Assembly: GCF_052113205.1 (NCBI RefSeq)
Contig: NZ_JBFRCU010000018.1
Location: 1 to 64,000 of the forward strand
Reading direction: 5' to 3'
DNA: 64,000 bases
DNA from: Inquilinus sp052113205
GTDB taxonomy: Bacteria; Pseudomonadota; Alphaproteobacteria; DSM-16000; Inquilinaceae
The translations under genes were made by a program, and so were the position numbers. The number at the start of each line of letters is the position of its first letter. The stretch's first letter is position 1. The notes under the pieces were generated by a model, which saw nothing but the letters and a program-made list of their open reading frames with translations, did not search any database and was not told the DNA's origin. Shown piece after piece: positions 22,568 to 30,671 of the stretch.

Positions 22568-22644
22568 GCCGGTTCGCACCCGCCGCCCCGGCGTGATATG
22601 CAGCCTGGGCGGCCGCCCGGGGCCGCGCCTCAGGGACGAAGCCG

Positions 22645-23658
22645 ATGCCATCGCTCGACCAGTTGCCGCGCCTCCGCCTGCAGCACGCGCCGACGCCCTT
22701 GGAGCCGCTGCCGCGGCTCACGGAAGCGCTCGGTGGCCCGCAGCTCTGGATCAAGCGCGACGACTGCACCGGCCTGGCGCTGGGCGGCAACAAGGTGCGC
22801 AAGCTGGAGTTCCTGCTCGGCGACGCACTGGCCCAGGGCGCCGACACCATCATCACCGCCGGCGGCCCGCAATCGAACCACGCTCGGCAGACCGCGGCCG
22901 CCGCCGCCCGGCTGGGCCTCGACTGCGTGCTGGTGCTGACCGATGCGGTGGCGGGGCGCGACCCGTCCTATCACGCGAGCGGCAACCTGCTGCTGGACGA
23001 GCTGTTCGGCGCGCGGATCGAGCTGCACCCCGGCACCGCCGACCCGGATGTGGAGATGGCGCGTGTCGCCGAGGAGTGCCGGGCCGAGGGCGGCACACCC
23101 TATGTCGTCCCGGTCGGTGGGTCGAACGCGCTCGGGCTGGTCGGCTATGTCGATGCGGCGCAGGAGTTGCTGCGCCAGGGCCGCGACCAGGGCGTCGCTT
23201 TCACCCATGTGGCCCTGGCCAGCGGCAGCGGCGGCACCCAGGCCGGCCTCGCGCTCGGCCTCGCCCNCGGCGGCAGCACCGCCCCGGCGGTCGGCTACTG
23301 CATCAGCCGGTCCTCGGCGGAGCAGCGGCCGAAGGTCGCCGGGCTGGTCCAGGCCGGCGCTGCGCTGCTCGGCGTCCCGGCGCCGCTCTCGGCCGCCGAT
23401 CTGGTGCTGGAGGACGGCGTGGTCGGCGACGGCTACGGCCTGCCGACGGAGGGCATGGTCGAGGCGCTGCAACTGGCCGCCAGCCGTGACGCGATCGTGC
23501 TGGACCCGGTCTACACCGGCAAGGCGATGGCTGGGCTGATCGCCGGCATCCGCGCCGGCCGCTTCCGGCCCGACGACGTCGTGGTGTTCCTGCACACCGG
23601 CGGCACGCCCGCCTTGTTCACCTATCCCGACGCCTTCCCGATTCACTGGGGCGAATGA
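22645..23658 (+). CDS. dcyD: D-cysteine desulfhydrase
   Basis: PLP enzyme that breaks D-cysteine into pyruvate, sulfide and ammonia; the family also includes ACC deaminase. The 337-residue protein has the PLP lysine at residue 50 (LALGGNKVRKLEF), the serine/asparagine cofactor segment GGPQSNHARQTAAAA and the phosphate-binding loop ASGSGGTQAGL. The N-terminus RLQHAPTPLEPLPRL favours D-cysteine desulfhydrase over ACC deaminase. One base (23267) is ambiguous. It overlaps tag by an ATGA junction. Confidence 0.9.
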   Translation: MPSLDQLPRLRLQHAPTPLEPLPRLTEALGGPQLWIKRDDCTGLALGGNKVRKLEFLLGDALAQGADTIITAGGPQSNHARQTAAAAARLGLDCVLVLTDAVAGRDPSYHASGNLLLDELFGARIELHPGTADPDVEMARVAEECRAEGGTPYVVPVGGSNALGLVGYVDAAQELLRQGRDQGVAFTHVALASGSGGTQAGLALGLAXGGSTAPAVGYCISRSSAEQRPKVAGLVQAGAALLGVPAPLSAADLVLEDGVVGDGYGLPTEGMVEALQLAASRDAIVLDPVYTGKAMAGLIAGIRAGRFRPDDVVVFLHTGGTPALFTYPDAFPIHWGE

Positions 23659-24236
23659 CCGATCCGGATCTGCCGCGCTGTGGCTGGGCCGCGGGCGGCC
23701 CGGCGATGCTGGCCTATCACGACCGCGACTGGGGCACGCCGGAGCGCGACGACCGCTCCCTGTTCGAGAATCTCAGCCTGCAGGGCACCCAGGCCGGCCT
23801 GTCCTGGCGGCTGGTGCTGGAGCGGCGGGAGAACTACCGCCGCGCCTTCCACGGCTTCGACATCGCCCGGGTGGCGGCGATGACCGACGCGGAGATCGAG
23901 GTGCTGCTGGCCGATGCCGGGCTGATCCGCAACCGGGCCAAGCTGAACGCGGTGCGGACCAATGCCCGGGCTGTTCTCGCCGTGATCGAAGCCGAGGGCG
24001 GGTTTGGCCGCTATCTCTGGTCCTTCGTCGGCGGCGAGCCGCTGGTCAACCGCTGGACCGCCCATGCCGAGATGCCGGCCACCAGCGACATCTCCGACCG
24101 GATGAGCCGCGACATGAAGCGCCGCGGCTTCGTCTTCGTCGGCTCGACCGTCTGCTACTCGCTGATGCAGTCGGCCGGGCTGGTGAACGATCACATGGTC
24201 GGCTGCTTCCGGCATCCGGAGTTCGGGCAAAGCTAG
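23655..24236 (+). CDS. tag: DNA-3-methyladenine glycosylase I
   Basis: Removes 3-methyladenine from alkylated DNA in base-excision repair. The 193-residue protein has the Tag signatures RCGWA...MLAYHDRDWGTPERDDRSLFE at the start, LSLQGTQAGLSW, and a C-terminal VNDHMVGCFRH. The zinc ligands expected for Tag (Cys and His near the start, His and Cys near the end) are all present. The ATG overlaps the dcyD stop (ATGA), so the two are co-translated. Confidence 0.96.
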   Translation: MTDPDLPRCGWAAGGPAMLAYHDRDWGTPERDDRSLFENLSLQGTQAGLSWRLVLERRENYRRAFHGFDIARVAAMTDAEIEVLLADAGLIRNRAKLNAVRTNARAVLAVIEAEGGFGRYLWSFVGGEPLVNRWTAHAEMPATSDISDRMSRDMKRRGFVFVGSTVCYSLMQSAGLVNDHMVGCFRHPEFGQS

Positions 24237-24254
24237 CTCATGGCTTCCTTTTTT

Positions 24255-24344
24255 GTCATTGCCGGGCTTGACCCGGCAATCCAGGGGCCACCGAGAACGG
24301 CTTTGAAAGCCCCTGGATCCTCGGGTCAAGCCCGAGGATGACAG
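24255..24344. repeat. palindromic intergenic repeat, family R1
   Basis: Begins GTCATTGCCGGGCTTGACCC and ends GGGTCAAGCCCGAGGATGAC. Full-length copy between tag and the desaturase gene, which are in the same direction. Confidence 0.88.
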
Positions 24345-24399
24345 TTATAGAAGGACCGACAGCCTTGATCCCCACCGCCGCCCGGGACCAGGATGAGGC

Positions 24400-25287
24400 A
24401 TGGCGGAGACCAGGGCATTGTCGCCGGAGGCGCTGAAGGCGCTGTCCCGGCGGTCCGACATCGACGGGCTGTGGGCGCTGGCCCGGCATGCCGGGCTGAT
24501 CGCGCTCGGCGTTGCCCTGGTGCTGGCGGCACGCGGCAGCCTCTGGGTTTGGCCGGCCATGGCGCTGCTCGGCGCCGCCGAGATCTCTCTGTTCGCGCCG
24601 CTGCACGAGACCACCCACCGCACGCCGTTCCGCTCGCTGTGGCTGAACCGGCTGGTCGGCTGGGTCGCCGGCTTCCTGCTGGTGCTGCCGCCGGAAGGTT
24701 TCCGGCTGTTCCACATGGCGCATCACCGCCATACCCAGGACCCGGCGCGCGACCCGGAGCTGATCGGGGCCAGGCCGCTGACCCGCGGCCGCTATCTCCT
24801 GATCCTGACCGGCCTGCCGTATTGGAGAAGCCAGATCCTCGCCCTGCTGCGCACCGCGGCCGGCCGCGACCGGTCGCCTTGGATCCAGGCGGCCGACCGG
24901 CCCCGGGTGACGGCCGAGGCCCGGCTCTACGTGCTGCTCTACGCCGCGATCCTGGCCATCAGCTTCGCCACCGGCAGCACCCTGGCCCTGCTGCTCTGGA
25001 TCGGGCCGGTGGTTCTGGCCCAGCCGCTGCTGCGCTGGGTGCTGCTGGCCGAGCATTCCGGCTGCGTCCTCGGCAACGACCGCTGGGCCAACACCCGCAC
25101 CACCCTGGCCGGGCTGGTGCTGCGCGGGCTGTTCTGGAACGCCAGCTACCACACCGAGCACCATCTGGCGCCCGGCGTGCCGTTCCACGCCCTGCCGCGG
25201 ATGCACGACCTGGTCTCCGCCCGGCTCGCCGTGCTGTCGCCGGGCTATCCGGCCGCCCATGCCGAGATCCGCCGCGGCTTGGTGTGA
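24400..25287 (+). CDS. membrane fatty-acid desaturase/hydroxylase family protein
   Basis: A 295-residue di-iron membrane enzyme. The three histidine boxes are present: HETTH (about residue 70), HMAHHRHTQDP (about 107) and YHTEHHLAPG (about 247), with hydrophobic segments between. The family desaturates or hydroxylates lipids or related substrates. The close spacing and the HTEHH box resemble small desaturases of unknown specificity. Single gene between repeats. Confidence 0.88.
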   Translation: MAETRALSPEALKALSRRSDIDGLWALARHAGLIALGVALVLAARGSLWVWPAMALLGAAEISLFAPLHETTHRTPFRSLWLNRLVGWVAGFLLVLPPEGFRLFHMAHHRHTQDPARDPELIGARPLTRGRYLLILTGLPYWRSQILALLRTAAGRDRSPWIQAADRPRVTAEARLYVLLYAAILAISFATGSTLALLLWIGPVVLAQPLLRWVLLAEHSGCVLGNDRWANTRTTLAGLVLRGLFWNASYHTEHHLAPGVPFHALPRMHDLVSARLAVLSPGYPAAHAEIRRGLV

Positions 25288-25298
25288 GCGTCGTTTCA

Positions 25299-25385
25299 CG
25301 TCATTGCGAGCGCAGCGAAGCAATCCAGGGGCCGCTCATACCGGCCCCTGGATTGCTTCGTCGGCTTCGCCTCCTCGCAATGACG
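25299..25385. repeat. palindromic intergenic repeat, family R2
   Basis: Full copy from CGTCATTGCGAGCGCAGCGA to CGCCTCCTCGCAATGACG, between the convergent desaturase and LysR genes. Confidence 0.9.
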
Positions 25386-25406
25386 GCCCTTGGGGGTTGA
25401 CCCGCC

Positions 25407-26303
25407 TCACCCCCGGTCCGCCTTGATGAGATCGACGAACGCCCTCAGCGGCGCCGGCATATGGGTCCGGCTCTGATAATAGAGGAAGGGGCCGGAGAAG
25501 CTCTGCCACCAATCCTCCATCACCGGCACCAGCGCGCCGCTGTCGAGATGCGGCCGCAGCACCTCCTCGAAGGAGCTGATCACCCCCAGCCCGGCGACCG
25601 CGGCCGCCACCTCCATCTCCAGCGCGTTGGCGATCAGCGGGCCGTCGGGGCTGATCCGGATGATCTGGCCGTCGCGCTCGAACTCCAGGCCGGCCAGGCG
25701 GCCGCTGGCGAAGCGGTGGCGGATGCAGGAATGGTCCAGCAGGTCCTTCGGATGAAGCGGCCGGCCGCGCGCCGCGAGGTAGGACGGCGCGGCGGCGACG
25801 ACGAAGCGCTGGACCCGCGGGCCGACCGGCACCGCGATCATGTCGCGCTCGACCCGCTCCTCGTAGCGGATGCCGGCGTCGAAGCCCTCGGCCAGCACGT
25901 CGACGAAACTGTCCTCCGCCGTCACCTCCAGCCGGATGCCGGGATGCGCCACGAGGAACCGGGCCGCGATCGGCGGCAGGATATGGCGGCCGACGATGGT
26001 CGGCACGTTCAGCCGCAGCGTCCCGGTCGGGCTGTCGCGGGCGCTGGTCACGGCATCGAGCGCGCCGGCGATCTCGCCCAGCGCCGGGCCCAGCCGCTCC
26101 AGCAGCCGCTCCCCGGCTTCGGTCGGGGTGACGCTGCGGGTGGTGCGGTTCAGCAGCCGCACGCCCAGCCGCGCCTCCAGCCGCCGCAAGGCGTCGCTCA
26201 GCGAGGAGGCCGAGACGCCGCGCAAGGCCGCCGCGCCGCGGAAGCTGCGGGCCCGGGCCACGGCGACGAAGGCGTCGAGATCGGACAGGTCGGGGCTGCT
26301 CAT
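25407..26303 (-). CDS. LysR-family transcriptional regulator
   Basis: A 298-residue regulator with the LysR helix-turn-helix near the start (DLDAFVAVARARSFRGAAAL followed by RRLEARLGVRLLNRTTRSVTPTEAGERLLERL) and a C-terminal effector-binding domain. It is divergent from the globin gene, the arrangement LysR regulators often use to control the neighbouring gene, but a 217-base gap separates them and the target is not certain. Subtype resembles LysR proteins controlling small-molecule oxidoreductases. Confidence 0.92.
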   Translation of the reverse strand: MSSPDLSDLDAFVAVARARSFRGAAALRGVSASSLSDALRRLEARLGVRLLNRTTRSVTPTEAGERLLERLGPALGEIAGALDAVTSARDSPTGTLRLNVPTIVGRHILPPIAARFLVAHPGIRLEVTAEDSFVDVLAEGFDAGIRYEERVERDMIAVPVGPRVQRFVVAAAPSYLAARGRPLHPKDLLDHSCIRHRFASGRLAGLEFERDGQIIRISPDGPLIANALEMEVAAAVAGLGVISSFEEVLRPHLDSGALVPVMEDWWQSFSGPFLYYQSRTHMPAPLRAFVDLIKADRG

Positions 26304-26519
26304 CGTTCGGCTTTCCGCACGGCTTGTTCGCCACTGCCCGGATTATCGCACGAAATCTGCTCGCCCGTAGTCGGCCTGTCTGGCCCGGATCGAGCAGGCC
26401 GTGCCCAAGGGCGCCGCCGCCGGCGACCGCTCCACTCGTCGAGCGCCCTGCACCCTCTTGAAGCCAGACCTGCAGCGATCGGCCTTGGCGTGCCGACTCG
26501 GATCTGGCCATATATCCGC

Positions 26520-26942
26520 ATGGATATGACGGATGCCGATCCCATCGAGCCGATCGACGAGGCGATGATCAGGACCCTGGTCCACGCCTTCTACGGCCGC
26601 GTGCGCGGCGACGCGGTGCTGGGGCCGATCTTCGCCGGGGTGATCGGCGACAACTGGGACCGGCACCTCGCCAAGATGTGCGATTTCTGGTCGTCGGTGA
26701 TGCTGCGCAGCGCCCGGTACCAGGGCCGGCCGATGCAGGCCCATGCCGGCGTCTCGGCGCTGCGGCCGGAGCATTTCGCGCATTGGCTGGACCTGTTCCG
26801 CGCCACGGCGCGCGAGGTCTGCCCGCCGCGGGCCGCCGCGCGCTTCATCGACCGGGCGGAAAAGATCGCCGAAAGCCTGCGCCTCGGTGTGATGTTCCAG
26901 CGCGGGATTCTGCCTGATACCCCGGCGCGCCGGGCGGGCTGA
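26520..26942 (+). CDS. group III truncated haemoglobin
   Basis: A 140-residue single-domain globin. The proximal histidine region is RPEHFAHWLDLFRATA, and VHAFYGRVRGDAVLGPIF and WDRHLAKMCDFWSSVMLRSARY match group III (trHbP/CtrHb-like) globins, which lack the glycine motifs of groups I and II. Likely role is binding or detoxifying oxygen, nitric oxide or peroxide. Start is ATG 26520 or 26526. Confidence 0.92.
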   Translation: MDMTDADPIEPIDEAMIRTLVHAFYGRVRGDAVLGPIFAGVIGDNWDRHLAKMCDFWSSVMLRSARYQGRPMQAHAGVSALRPEHFAHWLDLFRATAREVCPPRAAARFIDRAEKIAESLRLGVMFQRGILPDTPARRAG

Positions 26943-26961
26943 GCCGCGGTCGACCATGTCG

Positions 26962-27254
26962 CGTTGCCTCTCCCGCAAGCGAGACCTTTTCAGACTCCAG
27001 CCACCCGACTCGACCTATGCCTTTAATCCTCCCCCTCCCCTTGCGGGAGGGTGCTAGGGGTCTGCGCGCGGCGGCGCGCATGGGCAGTGAACAGAGATCG
27101 CCACCCGGGCCGGTCCTCCGACGATCCAGGCCGGGTCGAGCCGAGAGACCCCCTCCCCCTACCCCCTCCCGCGAGGGGAGGGGGAGGATAAAAAGTCTAT
27201 GCCGGAAGGGTGGGAGCTATTCTGAAAAGGTCCCGCAAGCGCGAGGGGCAACGC
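26962..27254. repeat. nested inverted repeats after the globin gene
   Basis: Outer arms CGTTGCCTCTCCCGCAAGCG (26962-26994, continuing AGACCTTTTCAGA) and TCTGAAAAGGTCCCGCAAGC (27221-27254) are imperfect inverted repeats. Inside lies a second inverted repeat rich in CCTCCCCCTCC (27028-27060) and GGGGAGGGGGAGG (27149-27190). The outer arms are the same element as at 14825-14990 but the inner palindrome differs. No gene seen in 26943-27275. Confidence 0.8.
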
Positions 27255-27275
27255 GTTGGCTGAACTGGCTGTGAC

Positions 27276-27515
27276 TTACCGGCGAGCCGCGAACGCCGCG
27301 ACGGCGAAGCCGGCCGCGACCACGGCCAGGCCGCCGGCTACGGTGACGATGGTGAGCGCGACCGAGAGGTCGCTGCCCGACGGGCCGAACAGGGCCAGCA
27401 GGCTGGCGCCCAGCCCGGCCAGCGAGATGCCGCCGACGGTCAGCAGCGACTGCAGGTCGGACGAGGTTTCCGCGGCGGCGCTCTTGGCGCGGCCTTCGGT
27501 GCGCGACAGGTCCAT
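27276..27515 (-). CDS. small two-helix membrane protein
   Basis: A 79-residue protein starting MDLSRTEGRAKSAAAETSSD. It has two hydrophobic segments (LLTVGGISLAGLGASLLALF and ALTIVTVAGGLAVVAAGFAV) with a short polar hinge, so it is probably an inner-membrane hairpin. A GGAGAG motif precedes the ATG. I do not recognise a family; function unknown. Confidence 0.5.
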   Translation of the reverse strand: MDLSRTEGRAKSAAAETSSDLQSLLTVGGISLAGLGASLLALFGPSGSDLSVALTIVTVAGGLAVVAAGFAVAAFAARR

Positions 27516-27612
27516 GGCTCTCTCCAGGCGGTCCGGCTGAGCCGAAGCCCGCGGCTGTCGTCTCCATATGTCAGACGTGTTGTCCCAGACATAGGGCGGC
27601 AGAGGCCTGGCG

Positions 27613-28182
27613 TCAGCCCCCGACCTTGGACCAGTAGGCCACATAGAACGCAGACCAGCCCAGCGCCGCGAGCAACAGCCGCACCCGCAGCGGCTGCAAC
27701 CAGCCGGGCATGGCGGGTGTCAAGCCGTGCAGGATCGCCCCGGCCGCGGCGAGTGCGACAAACCGCGGCAGCCGCACCAGCGGCGTCAGCAGCGCCAGCT
27801 CCCACACCGGGACGCCCAGTGCCGGCGCGCTGGCGGCGGCGATCTTGTAGGGGATGCCGCTCAGGCTCGCCAGAATCATCGCCCCGGCCAGGCCGGCGGC
27901 GGATTCGGTGCCGGCCATCATGGCCTGCATCCGGGCGATCATGGCGGTCGGGATCGCCGGCACCTCATCGATCAGCGCGATCGCGGTCTCCGGTGCGTGG
28001 CTGGCGAACAGCGCCAGCGCGGTGCCGCCGACCATCGCCCCGGCCGCGGCGGCGACCGCGGCCCGCAGCCCCGCCCGCCAGCCGCAGGCCAGCGCGATCA
28101 GCGACACCGGCACGTCCGGCACCACGAAGAACAGGCAGGCCTCGGCCACGCCCCAGAGGAAGGCCAGCCACGTCAGTCCCAT
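27613..28182 (-). CDS. DedA/YqaA-like (VTT-type) membrane protein
   Basis: A 189-residue inner-membrane protein with several helices. The segment SLSGIPYKIAAASAPALGV followed by LLTPLVRLPRFVALAAAGAI resembles the re-entrant-loop region of DedA/YqaA proteins (VTT domain), which move or flip lipids. The likeness is by pattern, not certain. It is the last gene of the phospholipid cluster and overlaps the acyltransferase by ten bases, so co-translation is likely. The context supports a lipid role. Confidence 0.7.
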   Translation of the reverse strand: MGLTWLAFLWGVAEACLFFVVPDVPVSLIALACGWRAGLRAAVAAAAGAMVGGTALALFASHAPETAIALIDEVPAIPTAMIARMQAMMAGTESAAGLAGAMILASLSGIPYKIAAASAPALGVPVWELALLTPLVRLPRFVALAAAGAILHGLTPAMPGWLQPLRVRLLLAALGWSAFYVAYWSKVGG

Positions 28183-28808
28183 TCGGAAAACCTCGTGCCC
28201 TCCACGAGCTTCGCCATCGCCGCTTCCAGCCCCTCGACGAAGGCGTCGGTGTCCTCCGGCCGGTCGGCCAGGGGCGGGCCGACGAAGGCGTCGCAGAAGA
28301 ACGGCACCGGCAGGAAGGCGCCGCGCGGCAGCACCTTGCCCAGCCCATGCAGATAGACCGGTACGATCGGCACGTCCGGCCGCCGCTTGGCCAGGTGGCA
28401 GATGCCCTTCTTGAAGCGCTGCAGGCGCTCCGGCTCGCCGCGCGACCCTTCGGGGAACAGGATCAGGATGCAGCCCCGGTCCAGCGCCTCGATACAGCCG
28501 GTCAGCGGGTCCTCGCCGCGCTCCCGCGCATGCCGGTCGAAGGGCAGGATGCCCATGCAGCGGGTCGAGAACCAGGCCATCGCCTTGCTGCTCATGAAAT
28601 AGTCGGCCGCCGCCACCGGCCGCACCTTGTGCAGGATCCGGCTCGGAAACAGCGAGGTCAGGGCCACCGTGTCGGCATGGCTGTTGTGGTTGGCGACGAT
28701 GATCGCCGGCCCGGCCATCGGCAGCCGCTCCGGGTTGCGCACATGCAAGCCCACGAACAGCAGCATCAGGGGCTTGGTCACCAGCCAGTGGAACAGCAGT
28801 CGCCACAT
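28173..28808 (-). CDS. 1-acyl-sn-glycerol-3-phosphate acyltransferase-like (PlsC domain)
   Basis: A 211-residue membrane-associated acyltransferase. It carries the catalytic NHNSHADT (HxxxxD, His about 42) and the glycerophosphate-binding FPEGSRG motif. An N-terminal hydrophobic segment LLFHWLVTKPLMLLFVGLHV anchors it. It transfers a fatty acyl chain to a lysophospholipid or related acceptor. It lies 10 bases after the CdsA-like gene. In E. coli a PlsC-like partner is likewise found beside ynbA-ynbB. Confidence 0.92.
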   Translation of the reverse strand: MWRLLFHWLVTKPLMLLFVGLHVRNPERLPMAGPAIIVANHNSHADTVALTSLFPSRILHKVRPVAAADYFMSSKAMAWFSTRCMGILPFDRHARERGEDPLTGCIEALDRGCILILFPEGSRGEPERLQRFKKGICHLAKRRPDVPIVPVYLHGLGKVLPRGAFLPVPFFCDAFVGPPLADRPEDTDAFVEGLEAAMAKLVEGTRFSEWD

Positions 28809-28818
28809 GGTCCGGGCC

Positions 28819-29943
28819 TCAATAGTAGAAATAGCGCATGAAATGGAAGAACAGCGGCGCCGCGAAGATCAGGCTGTCGATCCGGTCCAAGACGCCGCCA
28901 TGGCCGGGGATCAGCGTGCCGGTGTCCTTGATGCCGATGTCGCGCTTGACCGCGGAGACGGTCAGGTCGCCGAAGAAGCCGCTGACCGCCATCAGCGCGC
29001 CGGCCGCCAGCGCCATGTGCAGCGACAGCGGCGCCAGCAGCGGCCCGATCAGCCCGGCGACCACGGTGGTGGTGACCAGGCCGCCGATGAAGCCCTCCAC
29101 CGTCTTGTTCGGGCTGACCGAGGGCGCGATCTTGTGCCGGCCGAAGATCCGGCCCCAGACATACTGCGCCACGTCGTTGCCCTGGGTCAGGATCAGCAGC
29201 AGCAGGAGCAGCCCGGCGCCGCCCGGCCCGGCCTGGCCTTCCTCCGGCAGCACGAACAGATAGGCGACATGGCCGATGGCGAAGACGCACAGCATCAGGC
29301 CCCAATGCAGCGTGCCCAGCGCGCGCAGGAAGCCGGTGACCTCGCCGCGCAGCACCATCATCGCCGGCACCACCATGAACAGATAGACCGGCACCCAGAT
29401 GATGAAGAAGCCGTACTGCTCCTGCGCGATCCACCACCATTGCGTCGGGATTGCCAGATAGGCGATCAGCAGCACCGCCCGGTCGGCCCTCCGGGTCGGC
29501 ACCACCGACAGGTACTCCTTCAGCGCCAGGTAGCTCACCACCGCCAGCACCACCAGGACGGCAATCGGGTTCAGCACCAGGGCGATGCCGCCGGCGATCA
29601 CGATCACCCACCAGGAATGGATGCGTAGCCTGAGCTCGGTCCAGTCCTTGTCCGGCTTGCTGCGGCGCAGGAACAGCACGGTGGCCTCGGCGACCAGCAG
29701 CACGACGATCAGCGCGGCCAGCGTCCAGGCGACGGTGGGATCGACATTTAGCCCGGATATCTCACACCCCCTGCGCCCTGCGTCGTCTTGCGGTGAGTCG
29801 GATGTGGGGGCGGGACGCGAAAAGCGTATCGGGACATACGGTTGAGCGGCCCGCCCCCGCAGGCGGCCGCCGCAAGACGACCCTTCGGGCCGGTTGAAAA
29901 TGCCGACAGGGTGCGTCGAACGGCTTGCCCGATGCAAAAGCAT
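28819..29943 (-). CDS. CdsA-like phosphatidate cytidylyltransferase (YnbB type), start disrupted by an insertion
   Basis: Forms CDP-diacylglycerol from CTP and phosphatidate, or a related activated lipid. The body, from LNVDPTVAWTLAALI to the end, has many membrane helices and the CdsA signature SAVKRDIGIKDTGTLIPGHG followed by GGVLDRIDSL. The 5' end is broken: a 263-bp palindromic element (29757-30019) sits after the fourth codon of the original gene. Restoring the junction gives M-I-A-G-L-N-V-D-P in frame, starting at the ATG (30032-30030) overlapping the upstream gene's stop. The present frame is open only from an ATG inside the element (29943). It may still be expressed from there, or be inactive. 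Confidence 0.8.
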   Translation of the reverse strand: MLLHRASRSTHPVGIFNRPEGSSCGGRLRGRAAQPYVPIRFSRPAPTSDSPQDDAGRRGCEISGLNVDPTVAWTLAALIVVLLVAEATVLFLRRSKPDKDWTELRLRIHSWWVIVIAGGIALVLNPIAVLVVLAVVSYLALKEYLSVVPTRRADRAVLLIAYLAIPTQWWWIAQEQYGFFIIWVPVYLFMVVPAMMVLRGEVTGFLRALGTLHWGLMLCVFAIGHVAYLFVLPEEGQAGPGGAGLLLLLLILTQGNDVAQYVWGRIFGRHKIAPSVSPNKTVEGFIGGLVTTTVVAGLIGPLLAPLSLHMALAAGALMAVSGFFGDLTVSAVKRDIGIKDTGTLIPGHGGVLDRIDSLIFAAPLFFHFMRYFYY

Positions 29944-30019
29944 CGCGCTGCGCCGCTCTCCTGCCCCGCCGGCATTTTGAACCGGCGCAGGGCACAGGGG
30001 GTGTGAGATATCTGGGCTT
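29757..30019. mobile_element. 263-bp palindromic element inserted in the CdsA-like gene
   Basis: The ends are inverted repeats: ATATCTCACACCCCCTG at the left and its complement (CAGGGGGTGTGAGATAT) at the right, with imperfect extension to CCCTGCG. An internal pair, CCGGTTGAAAATGCCG and CGGCATTTTGAACCGG, forms a second stem. A 6-bp direct repeat, GCCCGG, flanks it at 29751-29756 and 30020-30025, as expected of a target duplication. There is no transposase frame, so it would have to be moved in trans, like a MITE. The element has changed the reading frame of the CdsA-like gene. Confidence 0.7.
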
Positions 30020-30028
30020 GCCCGGCGA

Positions 30029-30637
30029 TCATGCCCCGATCTCCGCCAACGCCGCGCGGACGCGGTTCAGAATGGTCAGGATCGACAGCAGCAGCAGCGC
30101 CCCCAGCACCAGCGGCATCCACAGCGCCGGGGCCAGGATCTGGAAGTAGGCGGCGACGGCCAGCACCGAGAAGCCCAGCGCCCGGTCGGACTTGCCGAAC
30201 GGCCCGTCATAGCGCCGGCCGGCGCCGATGCTGCGCGCCGCGATCCCGGCAGCCTCGCCGATCACCGCCAGCAGCACGGTCAGCACCACCAGCCAGGGCG
30301 GCGCCGGCAGCAGCAGCGCCAGCGGCAGGTACAGCGCCGCATCCGACACCATGTCGCCGATTTCGTTCAGCAGGGCGCCCAGCGGCGTCGGCTTGAAGAA
30401 CTCGCGCGCCAGCATGCCGTCGATGGCGTTCAGCGCCATCCGCAGCAGCAGGAAGGGCGGGTACAGCAGCAGCAGCCAGGGCCAGCCGGTGGCGGCGACG
30501 ACGAGGCCCAGCAGCACCGACAGCCCGGCAGCCGCCAGGGTCACGGTGTTGGCAGTGACACCCTTCTGCGCCAGCCGCGCGGCGGTCGGGCGCAGCAGCG
30601 CCTGGAATCTCGGCTTGATGTCGTAGAGCGATGGCAT
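30029..30637 (-). CDS. CDP-alcohol phosphatidyltransferase, YnbA-like
   Basis: A 202-residue inner-membrane enzyme that would move a phosphatidyl group from CDP-diacylglycerol to an alcohol. It carries the family motif NAIDGMLAREFFKPTPLG followed by ALLNEIGDMVSD. The third aspartate of the usual DG-AR-G-D-D motif is Asn here; the same change is, as I recall, present in E. coli YnbA, whose N-terminus also begins with an IKPxFQxLLRP segment. Alcohol acceptor unknown. The stop overlaps the original ATG of the CdsA-like gene (ATGA). Confidence 0.88.
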   Translation of the reverse strand: MPSLYDIKPRFQALLRPTAARLAQKGVTANTVTLAAAGLSVLLGLVVAATGWPWLLLLYPPFLLLRMALNAIDGMLAREFFKPTPLGALLNEIGDMVSDAALYLPLALLLPAPPWLVVLTVLLAVIGEAAGIAARSIGAGRRYDGPFGKSDRALGFSVLAVAAYFQILAPALWMPLVLGALLLLSILTILNRVRAALAEIGA

Positions 30638-30671
30638 GGATCCCCCGATCCCCATCATACCATCGCGGGCG

